DNA of 64,000 bases from Janthinobacterium sp. B9-8 (GTDB lineage: Bacteria > Pseudomonadota > Gammaproteobacteria > Burkholderiales > Chitinibacteraceae), in NCBI RefSeq assembly GCF_000969645.2, contig NZ_CP014222.1, positions 3,723,740 through 3,787,739 on the forward strand, given 5' to 3'. The position numbers were made by a program, and so were the translations under genes. The notes beneath the pieces are model-generated. The model was not told the origin of the DNA. It saw only the letters and a list, made by a program, of their open reading frames with translations, and searched no databases. Positions 35,409 through 45,900 of the stretch are shown in pieces; position 1 is the first letter of the stretch, and every line of letters starts with the position of its first letter.

Positions 35409-37391
35409 ATGATGAACTACTTAATCCGCTTTATGCGCTCGCTCAGCTATCCGGCTCGGTTTGCAGTAATGGGTATTGTTATCGCAATTGGAATTTGCTT
35501 TCTTGGCTACTCGCTCTACAAAGTTACAGAAACAAATCGCTTGTTTTCGGCCCGGGAACAGCAAGGCATGGCCTATATTCAGCCATGGTTAAGTTTACAA
35601 GCGGACTTACAACCTTTACGCGCCGCCAAAGTGGCCGGATTAGCAGCCAATAATAGTGCATGGATTGGCGAGCTTGAAAAAGTATTAGCCAGCTCGGAAC
35701 AAACCCAACTCGTTAAAGATTTAGGCTTTGATAGCCAGCGGGATGCCTTGCGCCAATCTTGGGATGAGTTTCGTAAACAAGCCACGGAAGACCCGAAAAA
35801 CATAGAAGAAAGCTACGCCAAACTTTCCAGCAAAATGACCCAGCATATTTCTGATGCTTGCGACCAATCCAACCTTACGCTAGATCCCGATATCGACACC
35901 TATTATTTAATGGATACGGTTTGCTTCAGGCTACCTGCTTATCAAGACTTGCTGGGTGAGCATATGGCGCGTGGCTCAATTGCCCTAAAAACAGAGCAAG
36001 CCGGGCAAGCCACCCGCCTGATTGAGCTACGCCCGCTTGCCCAGCAAAACCTTGACCTTAGCACCGGTAATTTAATCCGCGTGGGTAATTACAATGCAGA
36101 AATGAGTAAGCATTTTGATAGCACTTTAAATGCAATGAGCAGCCAATATAGTAAGCTGCAAAGCGAACTAAGCCCATTGGCGCTAGAAAGCAAAACTGCC
36201 GAAATGCTGCCCGCACTGCTGCAACTGCACCAGCAAGGCAGTAAAGCCCAGGAAGAATTAAACCAAAGCCTGCAAGCCTCTTTAAACAAATTACTACAAG
36301 TGAGGGTAGATGGCCTTACAGAGCAGCGTAATCGCTATATGGGCACGTCCATCATCGCGCTTATTTTAATTAGCTTACTGGGCTGGGCTTTTTACCGCGC
36401 GCTGAGCATGCAGCTTGGCAGTGATCCTAATACCGTAGTGGCGCTGGTTAAACTAATTGCCGAGGGTAATTTAGCCGTGCCCATCCCGCCTTCTGCCGAT
36501 GGCAGCCTCTTGCAAGCCATTGATAGCATGCAGAAAGACTTGCGCAGCATGGTGGCAGAAACCCAAATTGCCACCACTTTACTGGGCGATATCGCCATCG
36601 AATACGCTAAAACGGTTGCCAGCATTGCCGATATGGCGGTCAGGCAAAGCGAAACAACGCAAATGGTTTCCAGCGCCGTAGAGCAACTTTCTACCAGCAT
36701 TGCAGAAAGCGCATCTTATGCAAAAAATGCGCTGGAATTAGGCACGCAATCTGAGGTGCAAGCCATCCAAAGCGTGGCTGAAGTCGATTCTGCCTTCGGG
36801 CAAATGCAGCAAATTGCTGACAGCATCAATACCGTCTCCACCAGCATTAATCATCTCAGCACCGAATCAACGCGTATCTCATCCTTAGTAGGCGTAATCC
36901 GGGAAATTGCCGATCAAACTAATCTGCTGGCACTTAACGCCGCCATTGAAGCTGCGCGTGCCGGAGAACAGGGTCGTGGCTTTGCGGTAGTTGCAGATGA
37001 AGTGCGCAAACTGGCAGAAAGAACATCCAGCTCTTCTGCCGAAATCGTCGGGGTCTTAAGCAAAGTTCAGCATGCCACGCAAGATGCTGTGCACAGCATG
37101 AACCGCAGCGTGGCCGAGGTAGAACGCAATAGTGATATGTCGCAAAAAGTCAGCTCATCGGTCAACACCATGCGTGAACAAATGAGTGGTGTAGTCCTGC
37201 AACTACGTGCCATTAGTGACACCTTGGTTGAGCAACGCACCGCCAGCGAACACGTCGCCATGCACGTTGAAGCCATTGCCAGAGAAGCCGACGGCAGCCG
37301 CGCCTACACCGAAAAAGGCCTGCATGCTTCTGAAGAGCTGCAACAAGTTGCATCCCGCTTACAAGAGAGTGTCAGCAAATTGAAGATTTAA
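35409..37391 (+). CDS. Methyl-accepting chemotaxis protein
   Basis: This 660-residue inner-membrane chemoreceptor has a transmembrane segment near residues 17-37, a mostly helical periplasmic sensor region to about 310, a second transmembrane segment ([14 protein letters not shown]), a HAMP linker, and a cytoplasmic coiled-coil signalling domain. The hairpin tip is highly conserved: [20 protein letters not shown] followed by [20 protein letters not shown] near residues 497-535. The sensor region shows no PAS or Cache signature that I recognise and looks like a four-helix bundle. The start has a weak ribosome-binding site. Confidence 0.92.
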   Translation: MMNYLIRFMRSLSYPARFAVMGIVIAIGICFLGYSLYKVTETNRLFSAREQQGMAYIQPWLSLQADLQPLRAAKVAGLAANNSAWIGELEKVLASSEQTQLVKDLGFDSQRDALRQSWDEFRKQATEDPKNIEESYAKLSSKMTQHISDACDQSNLTLDPDIDTYYLMDTVCFRLPAYQDLLGEHMARGSIALKTEQAGQATRLIELRPLAQQNLDLSTGNLIRVGNYNAEMSKHFDSTLNAMSSQYSKLQSELSPLALESKTAEMLPALLQLHQQGSKAQEELNQSLQASLNKLLQVRVDGLTEQRNRYMGTSIIALILISLLGWAFYRALSMQLGSDPNTVVALVKLIAEGNLAVPIPPSADGSLLQAIDSMQKDLRSMVAETQIATTLLGDIAIEYAKTVASIADMAVRQSETTQMVSSAVEQLSTSIAESASYAKNALELGTQSEVQAIQSVAEVDSAFGQMQQIADSINTVSTSINHLSTESTRISSLVGVIREIADQTNLLALNAAIEAARAGEQGRGFAVVADEVRKLAERTSSSSAEIVGVLSKVQHATQDAVHSMNRSVAEVERNSDMSQKVSSSVNTMREQMSGVVLQLRAISDTLVEQRTASEHVAMHVEAIAREADGSRAYTEKGLHASEELQQVASRLQESVSKLKI

Positions 37392-37400
37392 GTACATAAA

Positions 37401-37443
37401 TGCAAGGAGCGCTATCGTATTTACGACGAAAGCCGCTCCTGCA
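37401..37443. repeat. Hairpin repeat GCAGGAGCGGCTTTCGTCG type
   Basis: TGCAAGGAGCG and CGCTCCTGCA pair with one bulge around a loop containing TACGACGAAAG. This resembles the GGAGCGGCTTTCGTCG repeats known from other proteobacterial genomes. It lies between convergent genes and may act as terminator for both, although it lacks T-runs. Confidence 0.5.
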
Positions 37444-37477
37444 AAGCTTGTAACCCGGTCATTCTGACTCATAAAAC

Positions 37478-38419
37478 TTAAGTGCTTTTGCGCTGAAAAA
37501 CCCATACCCCCGCTTTTAACTCAGGCGGCAGCACCAGCCTGCTTAGTGAGGCATCTTCCTGCCAATCGAATGTCGTTTGCGCCTCATAATCGGCCCAGTT
37601 GCCAGTAATAAAACGAGAATGGCTGCCAATGACGATATAAGTTTCTACGCTACGGGTGCGGAAAATCTGCTTTTCAAAGCGGTTACCTGAAGGCGACCAA
37701 GAGCAAATCACCACCTGTGGATTAAATCGTGCCATCGCTGCAGCGGCATCTAAGCGCTGCACGGCTTCAGGGTATTGCACCACTTTTCCCCAGCTAAAAT
37801 CGTCGCTGGCCGTGATATCCACACCTTCATCACTTAAAAACCGGCTGAGCGTACCATCCCCCGCCGCAATTTCTAAGCAGCTACGCTGGCCAATGATCCG
37901 GGCTAAACCTGCAATCAGCTCACGGCTATAAAAACAATAAATTCCGCGCTTTTCTACCAAGGGCATCAAAAGCCGCTTTTGCCATAACAGCGGCCAGATG
38001 CACTTAAATGCCCGCATCGATACGGGTTTCCTCACTAGATCACGCTTAAATAATAGTTTTTGCGCCAAGAAGCCATTAAAAAAATTAAACCTCACCTTAC
38101 CCTGATACACGCCTGTGGCCGCAGAAAAAGCATACTGGCGAAGCGCCAGCTCGGTCATTCGCTGGCGAATCTGAACGCGGACAAAATCAGCAAAAGCACG
38201 GCCATTTCGCTCGCCCGATAGGAAACGCGCATCGGCCTTGATTCGCTTTGAAGATCGCTCGACCAACTGCTTAAGCTCAGCCGGATCCCGCCGCGCAAAC
38301 ACCGCCGCCAGCTCATCACGCACCATGAGCCAATCCTCTGGGCAAGACTCGCTTAAAGCACCCAAACCCGGCCCACTTTGCAACCACTGCCACTGCTGCT
38401 CAGGGGTTTTATCATTCAA
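37478..38419 (-). CDS. SAM-dependent methyltransferase-like protein
   Basis: This 313-residue protein carries a class I methyltransferase motif I (CLEIAAGDGTLSRFL) near residue 180 and a DITASDDFSWG acidic loop after it. A VVICSWSPSG strand corresponds to motif IV. The N-terminal 170 residues are basic and helical. I chose the TTG at 38419 because AGGAG lies seven bases upstream. The open frame extends further, but those codons belong to a repeat element whose arm runs through 38436-38460. The substrate is unknown. Confidence 0.72.
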   Translation of the reverse strand: MNDKTPEQQWQWLQSGPGLGALSESCPEDWLMVRDELAAVFARRDPAELKQLVERSSKRIKADARFLSGERNGRAFADFVRVQIRQRMTELALRQYAFSAATGVYQGKVRFNFFNGFLAQKLLFKRDLVRKPVSMRAFKCIWPLLWQKRLLMPLVEKRGIYCFYSRELIAGLARIIGQRSCLEIAAGDGTLSRFLSDEGVDITASDDFSWGKVVQYPEAVQRLDAAAAMARFNPQVVICSWSPSGNRFEKQIFRTRSVETYIVIGSHSRFITGNWADYEAQTTFDWQEDASLSRLVLPPELKAGVWVFQRKST

Positions 38420-38435
38420 AGCAATACTCCTAAGA

Positions 38436-38555
38436 AAACCCAAATCTTGAACCACGGAGGACACAGAGTTTCACGGAAAAAACCTAGTTTTCCTTATGCT
38501 TTTCTCCGTAGCCCTCCGTGTTCTCCCTTTCCTCCGTGGTTCAAGATTTGGGTTT
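38436..38555. repeat. Long palindromic element with 25-bp perfect arms
   Basis: The left arm (38436-38460, beginning AAACCCAAATCTTGAACC and ending GGAGG) and the right arm (38531-38555) are perfect inverted copies of 25 bases. The 70-base interior contains further short inverted ACACAGAG/CCGTGTTCTC-like parts and TTTCACGGA. Partial copies occur at 13030-13055, 46708-46770 and 53769-53785. It sits just upstream of the methyltransferase-like gene. Confidence 0.9.
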
Positions 38556-38592
38556 GGGGTGAAGACTTATTTCCACTATTTTGTACAAGCAT

Positions 38593-38626
38593 AAAAAAAA
38601 ATGCAAACCAGCGAACCAGTTTGCAT
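38593..38626 (-). terminator. Intrinsic terminator after the Liv-type gene
   Basis: On the minus strand ATGCAAAC and GTTTGCAT pair around a 10-base loop and are followed by eight T residues. It lies 47 bases after the stop of the gene at 38673. Confidence 0.85.
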
Positions 38627-38672
38627 TATGAGAGAGTCTTGCAAGCCAGCCTGCAATCAGGCTGGATTAATT

Positions 38673-39866
38673 TTACTTACCGCCTAGTGTTTCCAATACT
38701 TCCCACTTACCACCTTTCACCTTGTACACAGTCAGGCTACCGTCTTGTAAATCGCCTTTCTCGTCAAAGCTGATATTGCTGGAGGTTACGCCGCTATGCT
38801 TGATCTTAGCCAGCACCGGCAGGTATTTAGCTGGGCTGGCCGAGCCCGCAGCTTGTATCGCAGCCAGCATCAGGCGCGTAGAGTCGTAGCCGTATGGAGT
38901 GTAAATTTCCAGCTCGCCGTATTTAGCTTTGTAACGGGCGGCAAAGTCTTTACCACCTGGCATCAGATCCAGTGGCTGACCAGCCAGCGCAGCAATCGTG
39001 CCTTCTGCATCTGGGCCAGCTAATTTCAAAAACGTATCTGAGCGAGTCATTTCGCCAGAAACAATCGGTACATTGATGGCTAAGCGTTTCTTTTGACGCG
39101 CCATAGGGCCGGATTGTGCGTCAGTGCCGCCGTAGAAAATCACATCTGGCTTAGCGCCTTTGATGGAGGTGAGAATCGAGGTGAAATCCGTTTCTTTATC
39201 GCTGGTGAATTCGCGTTTTACGATTTCAGCACCGGCAGCCTTAGCGGCTTTTTCAAACTCATCAGCCAAGCCTTGGCCGTAAGCTGAGCGATCGTCAATG
39301 ATGGCGATCTTCTTAGCGCCTAGTTTTTCAACTGTGTATTTACCGATCACCGAGCCAAGCTGAGAATCAGAAGTCAAGGAGCGGAAAGTCGTTTTAAAGC
39401 CTTGGGCGGTATAAGCAGGCGCGGTGGCCATCGCAATTTGTGGCAGGCCCGCATCGGAGTAAATCTTGGAAGCCGGAATAGCGCAGCCCGAATTAAAATG
39501 GCCAATAATCCCGGCTACTTTGCTATCAACAAATTTCTCGGCAACCTGAGTGGCTGTTTTTGGATCAGCCATATCGTCTTCGGCCACCAGCTCAAACTTA
39601 ACTGGCTTGCCATCCAGAGTCGGTTTTGTTTCGTTTACATCGTCAATCGCCAGCTGCACGCCATTTTGATAACCCTTGCCATAATGCGCTTGCGGCCCGG
39701 TAAGCGGTGCTGCAAAACCAATTTTTACGACCGATGAATCACCGGCAGGTGCTGCAGCAGCGGCTGGGGCAGATGCCTCGGTATTGCTTTCTGGCTTTTG
39801 ACCACAAGCAGTCAGGGCTAAAGCAAGAGCGGCGGATAGCACGGCTGATTTCTGAACGAATTGCAT
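38673..39866 (-). CDS. Branched-chain amino acid ABC transporter binding lipoprotein
   Basis: This 397-residue Liv-type (peripla_BP_6) binding protein has a lipoprotein signal with lipobox LTAC, an Ala/Pro-rich linker, and the conserved VKIGFAAPLTGPQAHYGKG start of the mature domain. Further matches are GVQLAIDDVNE near residue 65 and the ligand-site GHFNSGCAIPASKI near residue 122. The ATG at 39866 is supported by GGGGAG eight bases upstream; an upstream frame adds 33 residues without signal features. No livHMGF genes are adjacent, so it is an orphan with its own terminator. Confidence 0.9.
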   Translation of the reverse strand: MQFVQKSAVLSAALALALTACGQKPESNTEASAPAAAAAPAGDSSVVKIGFAAPLTGPQAHYGKGYQNGVQLAIDDVNETKPTLDGKPVKFELVAEDDMADPKTATQVAEKFVDSKVAGIIGHFNSGCAIPASKIYSDAGLPQIAMATAPAYTAQGFKTTFRSLTSDSQLGSVIGKYTVEKLGAKKIAIIDDRSAYGQGLADEFEKAAKAAGAEIVKREFTSDKETDFTSILTSIKGAKPDVIFYGGTDAQSGPMARQKKRLAINVPIVSGEMTRSDTFLKLAGPDAEGTIAALAGQPLDLMPGGKDFAARYKAKYGELEIYTPYGYDSTRLMLAAIQAAGSASPAKYLPVLAKIKHSGVTSSNISFDEKGDLQDGSLTVYKVKGGKWEVLETLGGK

Positions 39867-40064
39867 AAACAAAACTCCCCTCGAATGTGTCCACGCAATG
39901 TGAGCGCGTTCATTTTTTACAGCAATCGGGGGTTTCCTGAACAGGGTTTGATTTGAAGCATTCAAACGTCTACAGCAAAAGCGGGCTTAAGCAATAACGC
40001 CGCTTAAAACACCGCTTATAGCTGCTATTTACAGGGAATTGGTACTTTGTTTATTGGAGGCTTT

Positions 40065-40973
40065 TTAATTTTGTAATTGCTTTAACTGCTCAATGCTTGG
40101 TGCAAAAAAAGCAGCGCCTGTCACTGCGCGGGTAAAGTTAAGCAGGTGATCAACTCTGCCGTCTGATGTAGGCGCTACCATTCTGGTAAGCATTTTCTCA
40201 AACACTGACGGCGTTTTACAGTAGGAAATAAAGTAGAGACCCTTTTCCCCACCCGGCGCGCCATAGGGCATGGAATGCCTGAGCATAGCCAGCTCCTCAC
40301 CGTTTTCTTCAATAATCACTCGGCTGATATGCGCGGTATGTGGCCGATCTTCATCAGGGAGCTCTTCATTTGTTTCCTTGGTACGCCCCATCACCGCCTC
40401 TTGCTGACGCACGGGAAGTTTTTTCCATTGCTCCATCCGGTGTACATAGCGCTGCAGGTGGATATAACTGCCACCCGCCCAATCACCGTCAGAGACCAAT
40501 GCAACCTCGGCCCGCTCATCGCCTTCGGGGTTTTCTGTACCATCCACAAAGCCCGTTAAATCACGCATATCACGGTAGCGAAAGCCATGTACGGTTTCAA
40601 TCACATCTAACCACTCGGCCATTTCAGCACTCAGCTGATCAGCAAATTCATGCAACAAATCATAACGCTCGCCACGTAAATGCAGCAAAACATCCACGTC
40701 ACTTGCAGGAGCAGGGTGAATTGCCCCTGAAATAGAGGGAAAATCCCGCAGTAGCTCTGGCTTGCTTTGATAAAGCTCCGGCCAAACATGCGGGCCAAAA
40801 GCCAACACCACACTGGCCCGGCTGTCTTCTGCCTGTAAAAGCTGAATACGATCAGAAACACTGGCAAGTAAAGCTTTAAGACGTGCATCTGCGCGCCTGC
40901 CTAAGCGCCGCCGAAACAGGGTAAATAATGCGTGCCCATTGGCAGGAGGCAGAATTCCACTTTGTGGGGTCAT
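40065..40973 (-). CDS. DyP-type haem peroxidase (YfeX-like)
   Basis: This 302-residue dye-decolourising peroxidase carries the GFVDGTENPEGDE signature near residue 140, whose Asp and downstream Arg act in peroxide activation. The proximal haem His region lies near HTAHISR at about residue 212 and RHSMPYG near 232. It resembles the YfeX/class B enzymes (about 300 residues), has no signal peptide or Tat motif, and is therefore probably cytoplasmic. Encapsulin is not encoded nearby. Confidence 0.9.
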   Translation of the reverse strand: MTPQSGILPPANGHALFTLFRRRLGRRADARLKALLASVSDRIQLLQAEDSRASVVLAFGPHVWPELYQSKPELLRDFPSISGAIHPAPASDVDVLLHLRGERYDLLHEFADQLSAEMAEWLDVIETVHGFRYRDMRDLTGFVDGTENPEGDERAEVALVSDGDWAGGSYIHLQRYVHRMEQWKKLPVRQQEAVMGRTKETNEELPDEDRPHTAHISRVIIEENGEELAMLRHSMPYGAPGGEKGLYFISYCKTPSVFEKMLTRMVAPTSDGRVDHLLNFTRAVTGAAFFAPSIEQLKQLQN

Positions 40974-41091
40974 GCTTTAATCCTTAAACAAAAATCTCAG
41001 ACTGCGGGTAGAAACTGCGGGACTGTCCCGCCAGGCAAATACAATATTTAGCACTCCGTGCTGACCACAAACAGGCGATCAGCTTCGGGGT

Positions 41092-41673
41092 TTATTTTCC
41101 CTGGGCAAATCCCCATATCTCGGGCAGCCACTGGGTAAAATCAACGAAGCCATGATCGCCACCTTCAATAATAGTCTGACGGCACGCCGAGTAATAGTTC
41201 ACACCAAGCTGATAATCCAGAACCTCATCGCCCGTTTGTGTAAGCAGCCAGTATCGCTCAGGCTGGCTTGGCAGCCGCTCAAACGCTTTTAGCTGCTCAG
41301 AAAAACAAGCGTCAATCATATGAATCTCGCCGGTCTGATAATTACGCTGCGGCCCTAAATACTCATTAATTCTGGTATAGGGCTGCACCGCAGGATTAAT
41401 CAGCACCGCCCGGCAAGCAAAAGTTTCTGCCGCCCATGTGGCAAAAAAACCGCCTAATGAGCTGCCCACAATGCAAATATCTTCATGCACCAGCTTAAAA
41501 AATAAACCTTGCAACAATACGCCTGCCGCATCCGGATCCATAGGCAGCTGCGGGCAATGAAAATAATCCTGTAAGCCCTGCTGCTTCATCCAGGCCGCCA
41601 TTTCCTGCGCTTTTTGCGACAAGGGGCTGGATAAAAAGCCATGCAGATAAATAATATGTGGGCGATCTTTCAT
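41092..41673 (-). CDS. yqiA: YqiA-like esterase
   Basis: This 193-residue small alpha/beta hydrolase matches YqiA (UPF0227). The HGFLSSP oxyanion motif near residue 11 is followed by the nucleophile elbow GSSLGG near residue 70, an acidic GDEVLDYQ loop and the catalytic His in GGDHGFVDF near residue 171. The ATG at 41673 is preferred over a start 24 codons upstream, which would overlap the quinone oxidoreductase gene. The E. coli protein has the same length and acts on short acyl esters. Confidence 0.85.
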   Translation of the reverse strand: MKDRPHIIYLHGFLSSPLSQKAQEMAAWMKQQGLQDYFHCPQLPMDPDAAGVLLQGLFFKLVHEDICIVGSSLGGFFATWAAETFACRAVLINPAVQPYTRINEYLGPQRNYQTGEIHMIDACFSEQLKAFERLPSQPERYWLLTQTGDEVLDYQLGVNYYSACRQTIIEGGDHGFVDFTQWLPEIWGFAQGK

Positions 41674-41677
41674 CTTA

Positions 41678-42649
41678 TCAGGGCCGTAGTAAAGTGGAGC
41701 CTTGCGTCTTACGCAGCGCCAGATCTTGGTGCGCCTGTGCAACATCTGCTAAAGCGTAGCTCTGGCCGATTTCTGGCTTAACAAACCCGCGACGCACGGC
41801 GTAAAAATAGTCTGCTGCTGTATTCACCAGCTCGGCTCTCGTTGAGGTGTAATGTCCCAGTGTAGGACGTGTAAAGAAAAGCGAACCTTTTTGCGCCAGA
41901 ATTGCAGGCTCAAAAGCAGGCACAGGCCCCGATGCATTACCAAAGCTCACCAACATGCCCCGCATTGCCAAACTATCCAGCGAGCCTGCAAAAGTATCGG
42001 CCCCCACTCCGTCATACACCACTGACACTCCCTTGCCACCCGTTATTTCACGCACATGCTCAGAAAAATGCGCGTAGTCGATCACATGGTCGCAATAAGC
42101 ACGGGCAACTGCCGCTTTTTCTTCCGAACCTACCGTACCAATCACTATGGCACCGAGTTCGCGCGCCCACTGGCAAGCAAGCTGACCTACACCACCGGCA
42201 GCGGCATGAAATAAAATGGTTTGCCCCACATGCACTGGAAAAGTCTGCTTTAGTAAATACTGTGCTGTCATTCCACGCAGCAAGGTACCCGCCGCAATTT
42301 CATCGCTCACGCCTGCAGGAACCAAGACCAGCTTATCCACAGGCATCACGCGATACGATGCATAAGCGCCTACTGCACCGCCCGCATAAGCCACCCGATC
42401 TCCCTGCTTAAACTCAGTCACACCCGCACCAATGGCCTCGACCACACCGCACGCTTCTACGCCAAGGCCAGAAGGAAGGCTCAGCGGATACAAACCCGAT
42501 CGATGATAAGTATCAATGAAATTGACACCAATAGCCGTTTGGCGCAGCAACACTTCGCCAGCCTGAGGTGCTGCAAGAGTATGATTTTCAAGCTGCATCA
42601 CGCGGCTATCACCATGGGCATGGATACGAATCACCTGAGTTTGCATCAT
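41678..42649 (-). CDS. NADPH:quinone oxidoreductase (zinc-independent MDR family)
   Basis: This 323-residue medium-chain reductase matches QorA-type NADPH:quinone oxidoreductase. Landmarks are GVNFIDTYHRSG near residue 43, the nucleotide-binding AAAGGVGQLACQW near residue 148 and the C-terminal ALADVAQAHQDL. The structural zinc Cys cluster is absent, as in the family. Two adjacent ATG codons (42646 and 42649) follow AAAGGAAATC; either may be used. A longer upstream frame reads into non-coding sequence. The yqiA-like gene follows at once (stop 41678, next start 41673). Confidence 0.9.
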   Translation of the reverse strand: MMQTQVIRIHAHGDSRVMQLENHTLAAPQAGEVLLRQTAIGVNFIDTYHRSGLYPLSLPSGLGVEACGVVEAIGAGVTEFKQGDRVAYAGGAVGAYASYRVMPVDKLVLVPAGVSDEIAAGTLLRGMTAQYLLKQTFPVHVGQTILFHAAAGGVGQLACQWARELGAIVIGTVGSEEKAAVARAYCDHVIDYAHFSEHVREITGGKGVSVVYDGVGADTFAGSLDSLAMRGMLVSFGNASGPVPAFEPAILAQKGSLFFTRPTLGHYTSTRAELVNTAADYFYAVRRGFVKPEIGQSYALADVAQAHQDLALRKTQGSTLLRP

Positions 42650-42932
42650 GATTTCCTTTTGAAATAGTAAGTACACCAAGCGAAGCTGACAAAATAATCC
42701 AGCTGAAAACAAACAAGCAAAAGACAAACCATAGCGCGAGTGCAAGCTTGCTGCACCGGAATTAATTGAAACCATCATGATCAAACACAGCAGAAATAAG
42801 TAAACAAGCCAGCACAAGGCCAAAAAAACCGTAAAAATCTTCATCATATAAATGCGAACAGCAGCAAAGCAAAAACCACGGCTGAGCATGGTAAAATTGC
42901 CAGCTTTGTATTACGCCTAGATTGGACAGCCC

Positions 42933-45900
42933 ATGACCCGCCCCCTAAGTCTTCATGCAGAACTACAAAACCAGCTCAAACAGCGCATTCTGATTCTGGA
43001 TGGCGGCATGGGAACGATGATTCAGGCTTACGATTTGCAAGAGGCCGATTATCGCGGCACGCGTTTTGCTAATTGGTCTTGTGATGTAAAGGGCAATAAC
43101 GATTTGCTGGTGCTGAGCCAGCCGCACATCATCGCTGAAATCCATCAGGGATATCTGGATGCGGGCGCGGATTTGATCGAGACCAATACCTTTAACGGCA
43201 CCTCGATTGCCATGGCCGATTACGAAATGGAAGGCCTCGTTTGGGAGCTGAATTTTGCCGCTGCCAAAATGGTTAAAGAATTATGCGTGGCGCAAACCGC
43301 CAAAACCCCCAATAAGCCGCGCTACTGTGCCGGTGTTTTAGGACCAACCAACCGCACCTGCTCGATCAGCCCCGATGTAAACGACCCTGGCTATCGCAAT
43401 GTAACCTTTGATGCACTGGTTGAAAGCTATTTAGAAGCCATCGATGGCCTTGTGAAAGGCGGCGCGGATATCCTGCTGGTTGAAACGATTTTCGACACGC
43501 TAAACGCCAAAGCCGCGGTGTTCGCGATTAAACAGTATTTCCGCAGAAATAATATTGCGAAAGATGATCAACTGCCGGTGATGGTCTCCGGCACGATTAC
43601 CGACCAATCTGGCCGCACCTTAACCGGCCAGACCACCGAAGCGTTTTACAACAGCCTGCGCCACTCAGATGCCATCAGCTACGGGCTGAACTGTGCGCTA
43701 GGGCCAGATTTGCTGCGCCAGTATGTAGAAGAACTGAGCCGTATTTCCGAAGGCTTTGTTTCCGTCCACGCCAATGCAGGCTTACCCAATGCCTTTGGCG
43801 GCTACGACTTAGACCCGGAAATGATGGCCGAGTCGATCAAAGAATGGGCGGCATCGGGCCTGATCAATATCGTTGGCGGCTGTTGCGGCACCACTCCGGC
43901 ACATATCGCCGCCATGTATGCTGCAGTAAAGGATATCGCGCCACGCGCCCTGCCAGAGATCGAAGCCAAATGCCGCCTCTCTGGCCTTGAGCCATTTAAT
44001 ATCGGCGATAGCGATTTATTTGTGAATGTAGGTGAGCGCACCAACGTCACCGGCTCCAAAGCCTTTGCCCGCCTAATTTTAAATGGCGATTATCCACAGG
44101 CCTTGGTGGTTGCCCGTCAGCAGGTAGAAAACGGCGCGCAAGTGATCGACATCAATATGGACGAGGGCATGCTGGACGCCCATAAAGCCATGGTCACCTT
44201 CTTGAACCTGATCGCTGCCGAGCCGGATATCTCACGCGTGCCGATTATGATCGACTCGTCCAAATGGGATGTGATCGAAGCCGGTTTGAAGTGCGTGCAG
44301 GGCAAGTGCATTGTTAATTCGATCTCGATGAAAGAAGGTGTTGAAGCCTTTAAACACCACGCACGCCTCGTCAAAGACTACGGCGCAGCGGTGATCGTGA
44401 TGGCTTTCGATGAAGTTGGTCAGGCCGACACCTATGCCCGCAAAGTAGAAATCTGCGAAAAGAGCTACCGCATTCTGGTTGACGAAGTGGGCATGGATCC
44501 GGCAGATATTATTTTTGACCCGAATATCTTTGCCGTAGCCACAGGGATTGAAGAGCACGCACGCTACGGCCTCGACTTTATCGAAGCCACCGGCTGGATT
44601 CACCAGAATCTACCGCACGCCAAGGTCAGCGGCGGCGTATCGAATGTCTCGTTCTCCTTCCGTGGCAACAATAAAGTACGCGAAGCCATCCACGCCGTCT
44701 TCCTCTATCACGCCATTAAAAAAGGCATGACGATGGGGATTGTGAACGCGGGTGCGCTGGAAGTTTATGAAGAAGTGCCACGCGAATTGCGCGATTTAAT
44801 CGAAGACGTTGTGCTGATGTTACCAGCCGGAACCAGCGCCGGTGCGCCACTCACCGAGGGCAATCTGGATGTCACCGAGCGCCTGATCGAAATTGCCGAA
44901 CGCTTTAAGGGCGACGCAAATCAGGCCAAGGGTGAGGACTTAAGCTGGCGCAATGGCACGCTGCAAGAGCGCATTACCCATGCGCTGGTGCGCGGCAATA
45001 CCACTTTTATTCTGGAAGACGCCGAAGAAGCACGCCTCGCCGTAGAGCGCCCGATTCATGTGATCGAGGGCGTACTTATGAACGGTATGAACCATGTGGG
45101 TGATCTGTTTGGATCAGGCCAGATGTTTCTGCCGCAAGTGGTGAAATCCGCCCGCGTAATGAAAGCCGCCGTTGCCCATTTAGAGCCCTTTATCGAAGCA
45201 GAAAAAATCGCCATGGGCCTGCAAGACGCACCCGCCAAAGGCAATATTGTGATGGCAACGGTTAAAGGCGATGTACACGATATTGGCAAGAATATTGTCG
45301 GCGTGGTGCTCCGCTGCAATAACTACAAGGTGACCGACCTTGGCGTGATGGTGCCTGCACAAAAAATCCTCGATACAGCAAGGGAAATCGGCGCAGATAT
45401 GATCGGCCTATCCGGCCTGATTACGCCAAGCCTGGAAGAAATGAGCCATGTGGCCAAAGAAATGCAGCGCCAGGGCTTTGATATTCCGCTGCTGATAGGC
45501 GGGGCCACCACATCCAAAGTGCACACCGCCGTTAAAATCGAGCCGGGCTACGCCAATGGCCCCGTGGTTTATGTGCCCGATGCCAGCCGCGCGGTAGGCG
45601 TCTGCTCCAATTTATTAAGCGACGAGCTAAAGCCGGCCTTTATGGAAAAGCTACGCGCCGAATACCAGAATATCCGCACCATTCATGAGAACAAAGGCAA
45701 GAGCAAGCTACTGCCCATTGCCACGGCCCGCGCCAATAAATTTGAAATCGACTGGACCAGCTATACCCCACCCAAACCTAAGCAGCTGGGCGTGATGCGC
45801 TTTGAAAAAGTGCCACTGCGCGATATCGCCCCCTATATCGACTGGAGCCCATTCTTTAACGCTTGGGAGCTGGCCGGTAAATATCCGCGCATTCTGACCG

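Noticed and set aside
41017..41031. GCGGGACTGTCCCGC hairpin after the yqiA-like and DyP genes
   Set aside because: Short perfect hairpin without a T-run or copies elsewhere in the window; probably incidental.
42650..42932. A cobalamin or SAM-type riboswitch in front of metH
   Set aside because: I looked for a B12-box and for long paired leader elements and saw none; the 283 bases read as plain AT-rich promoter sequence.
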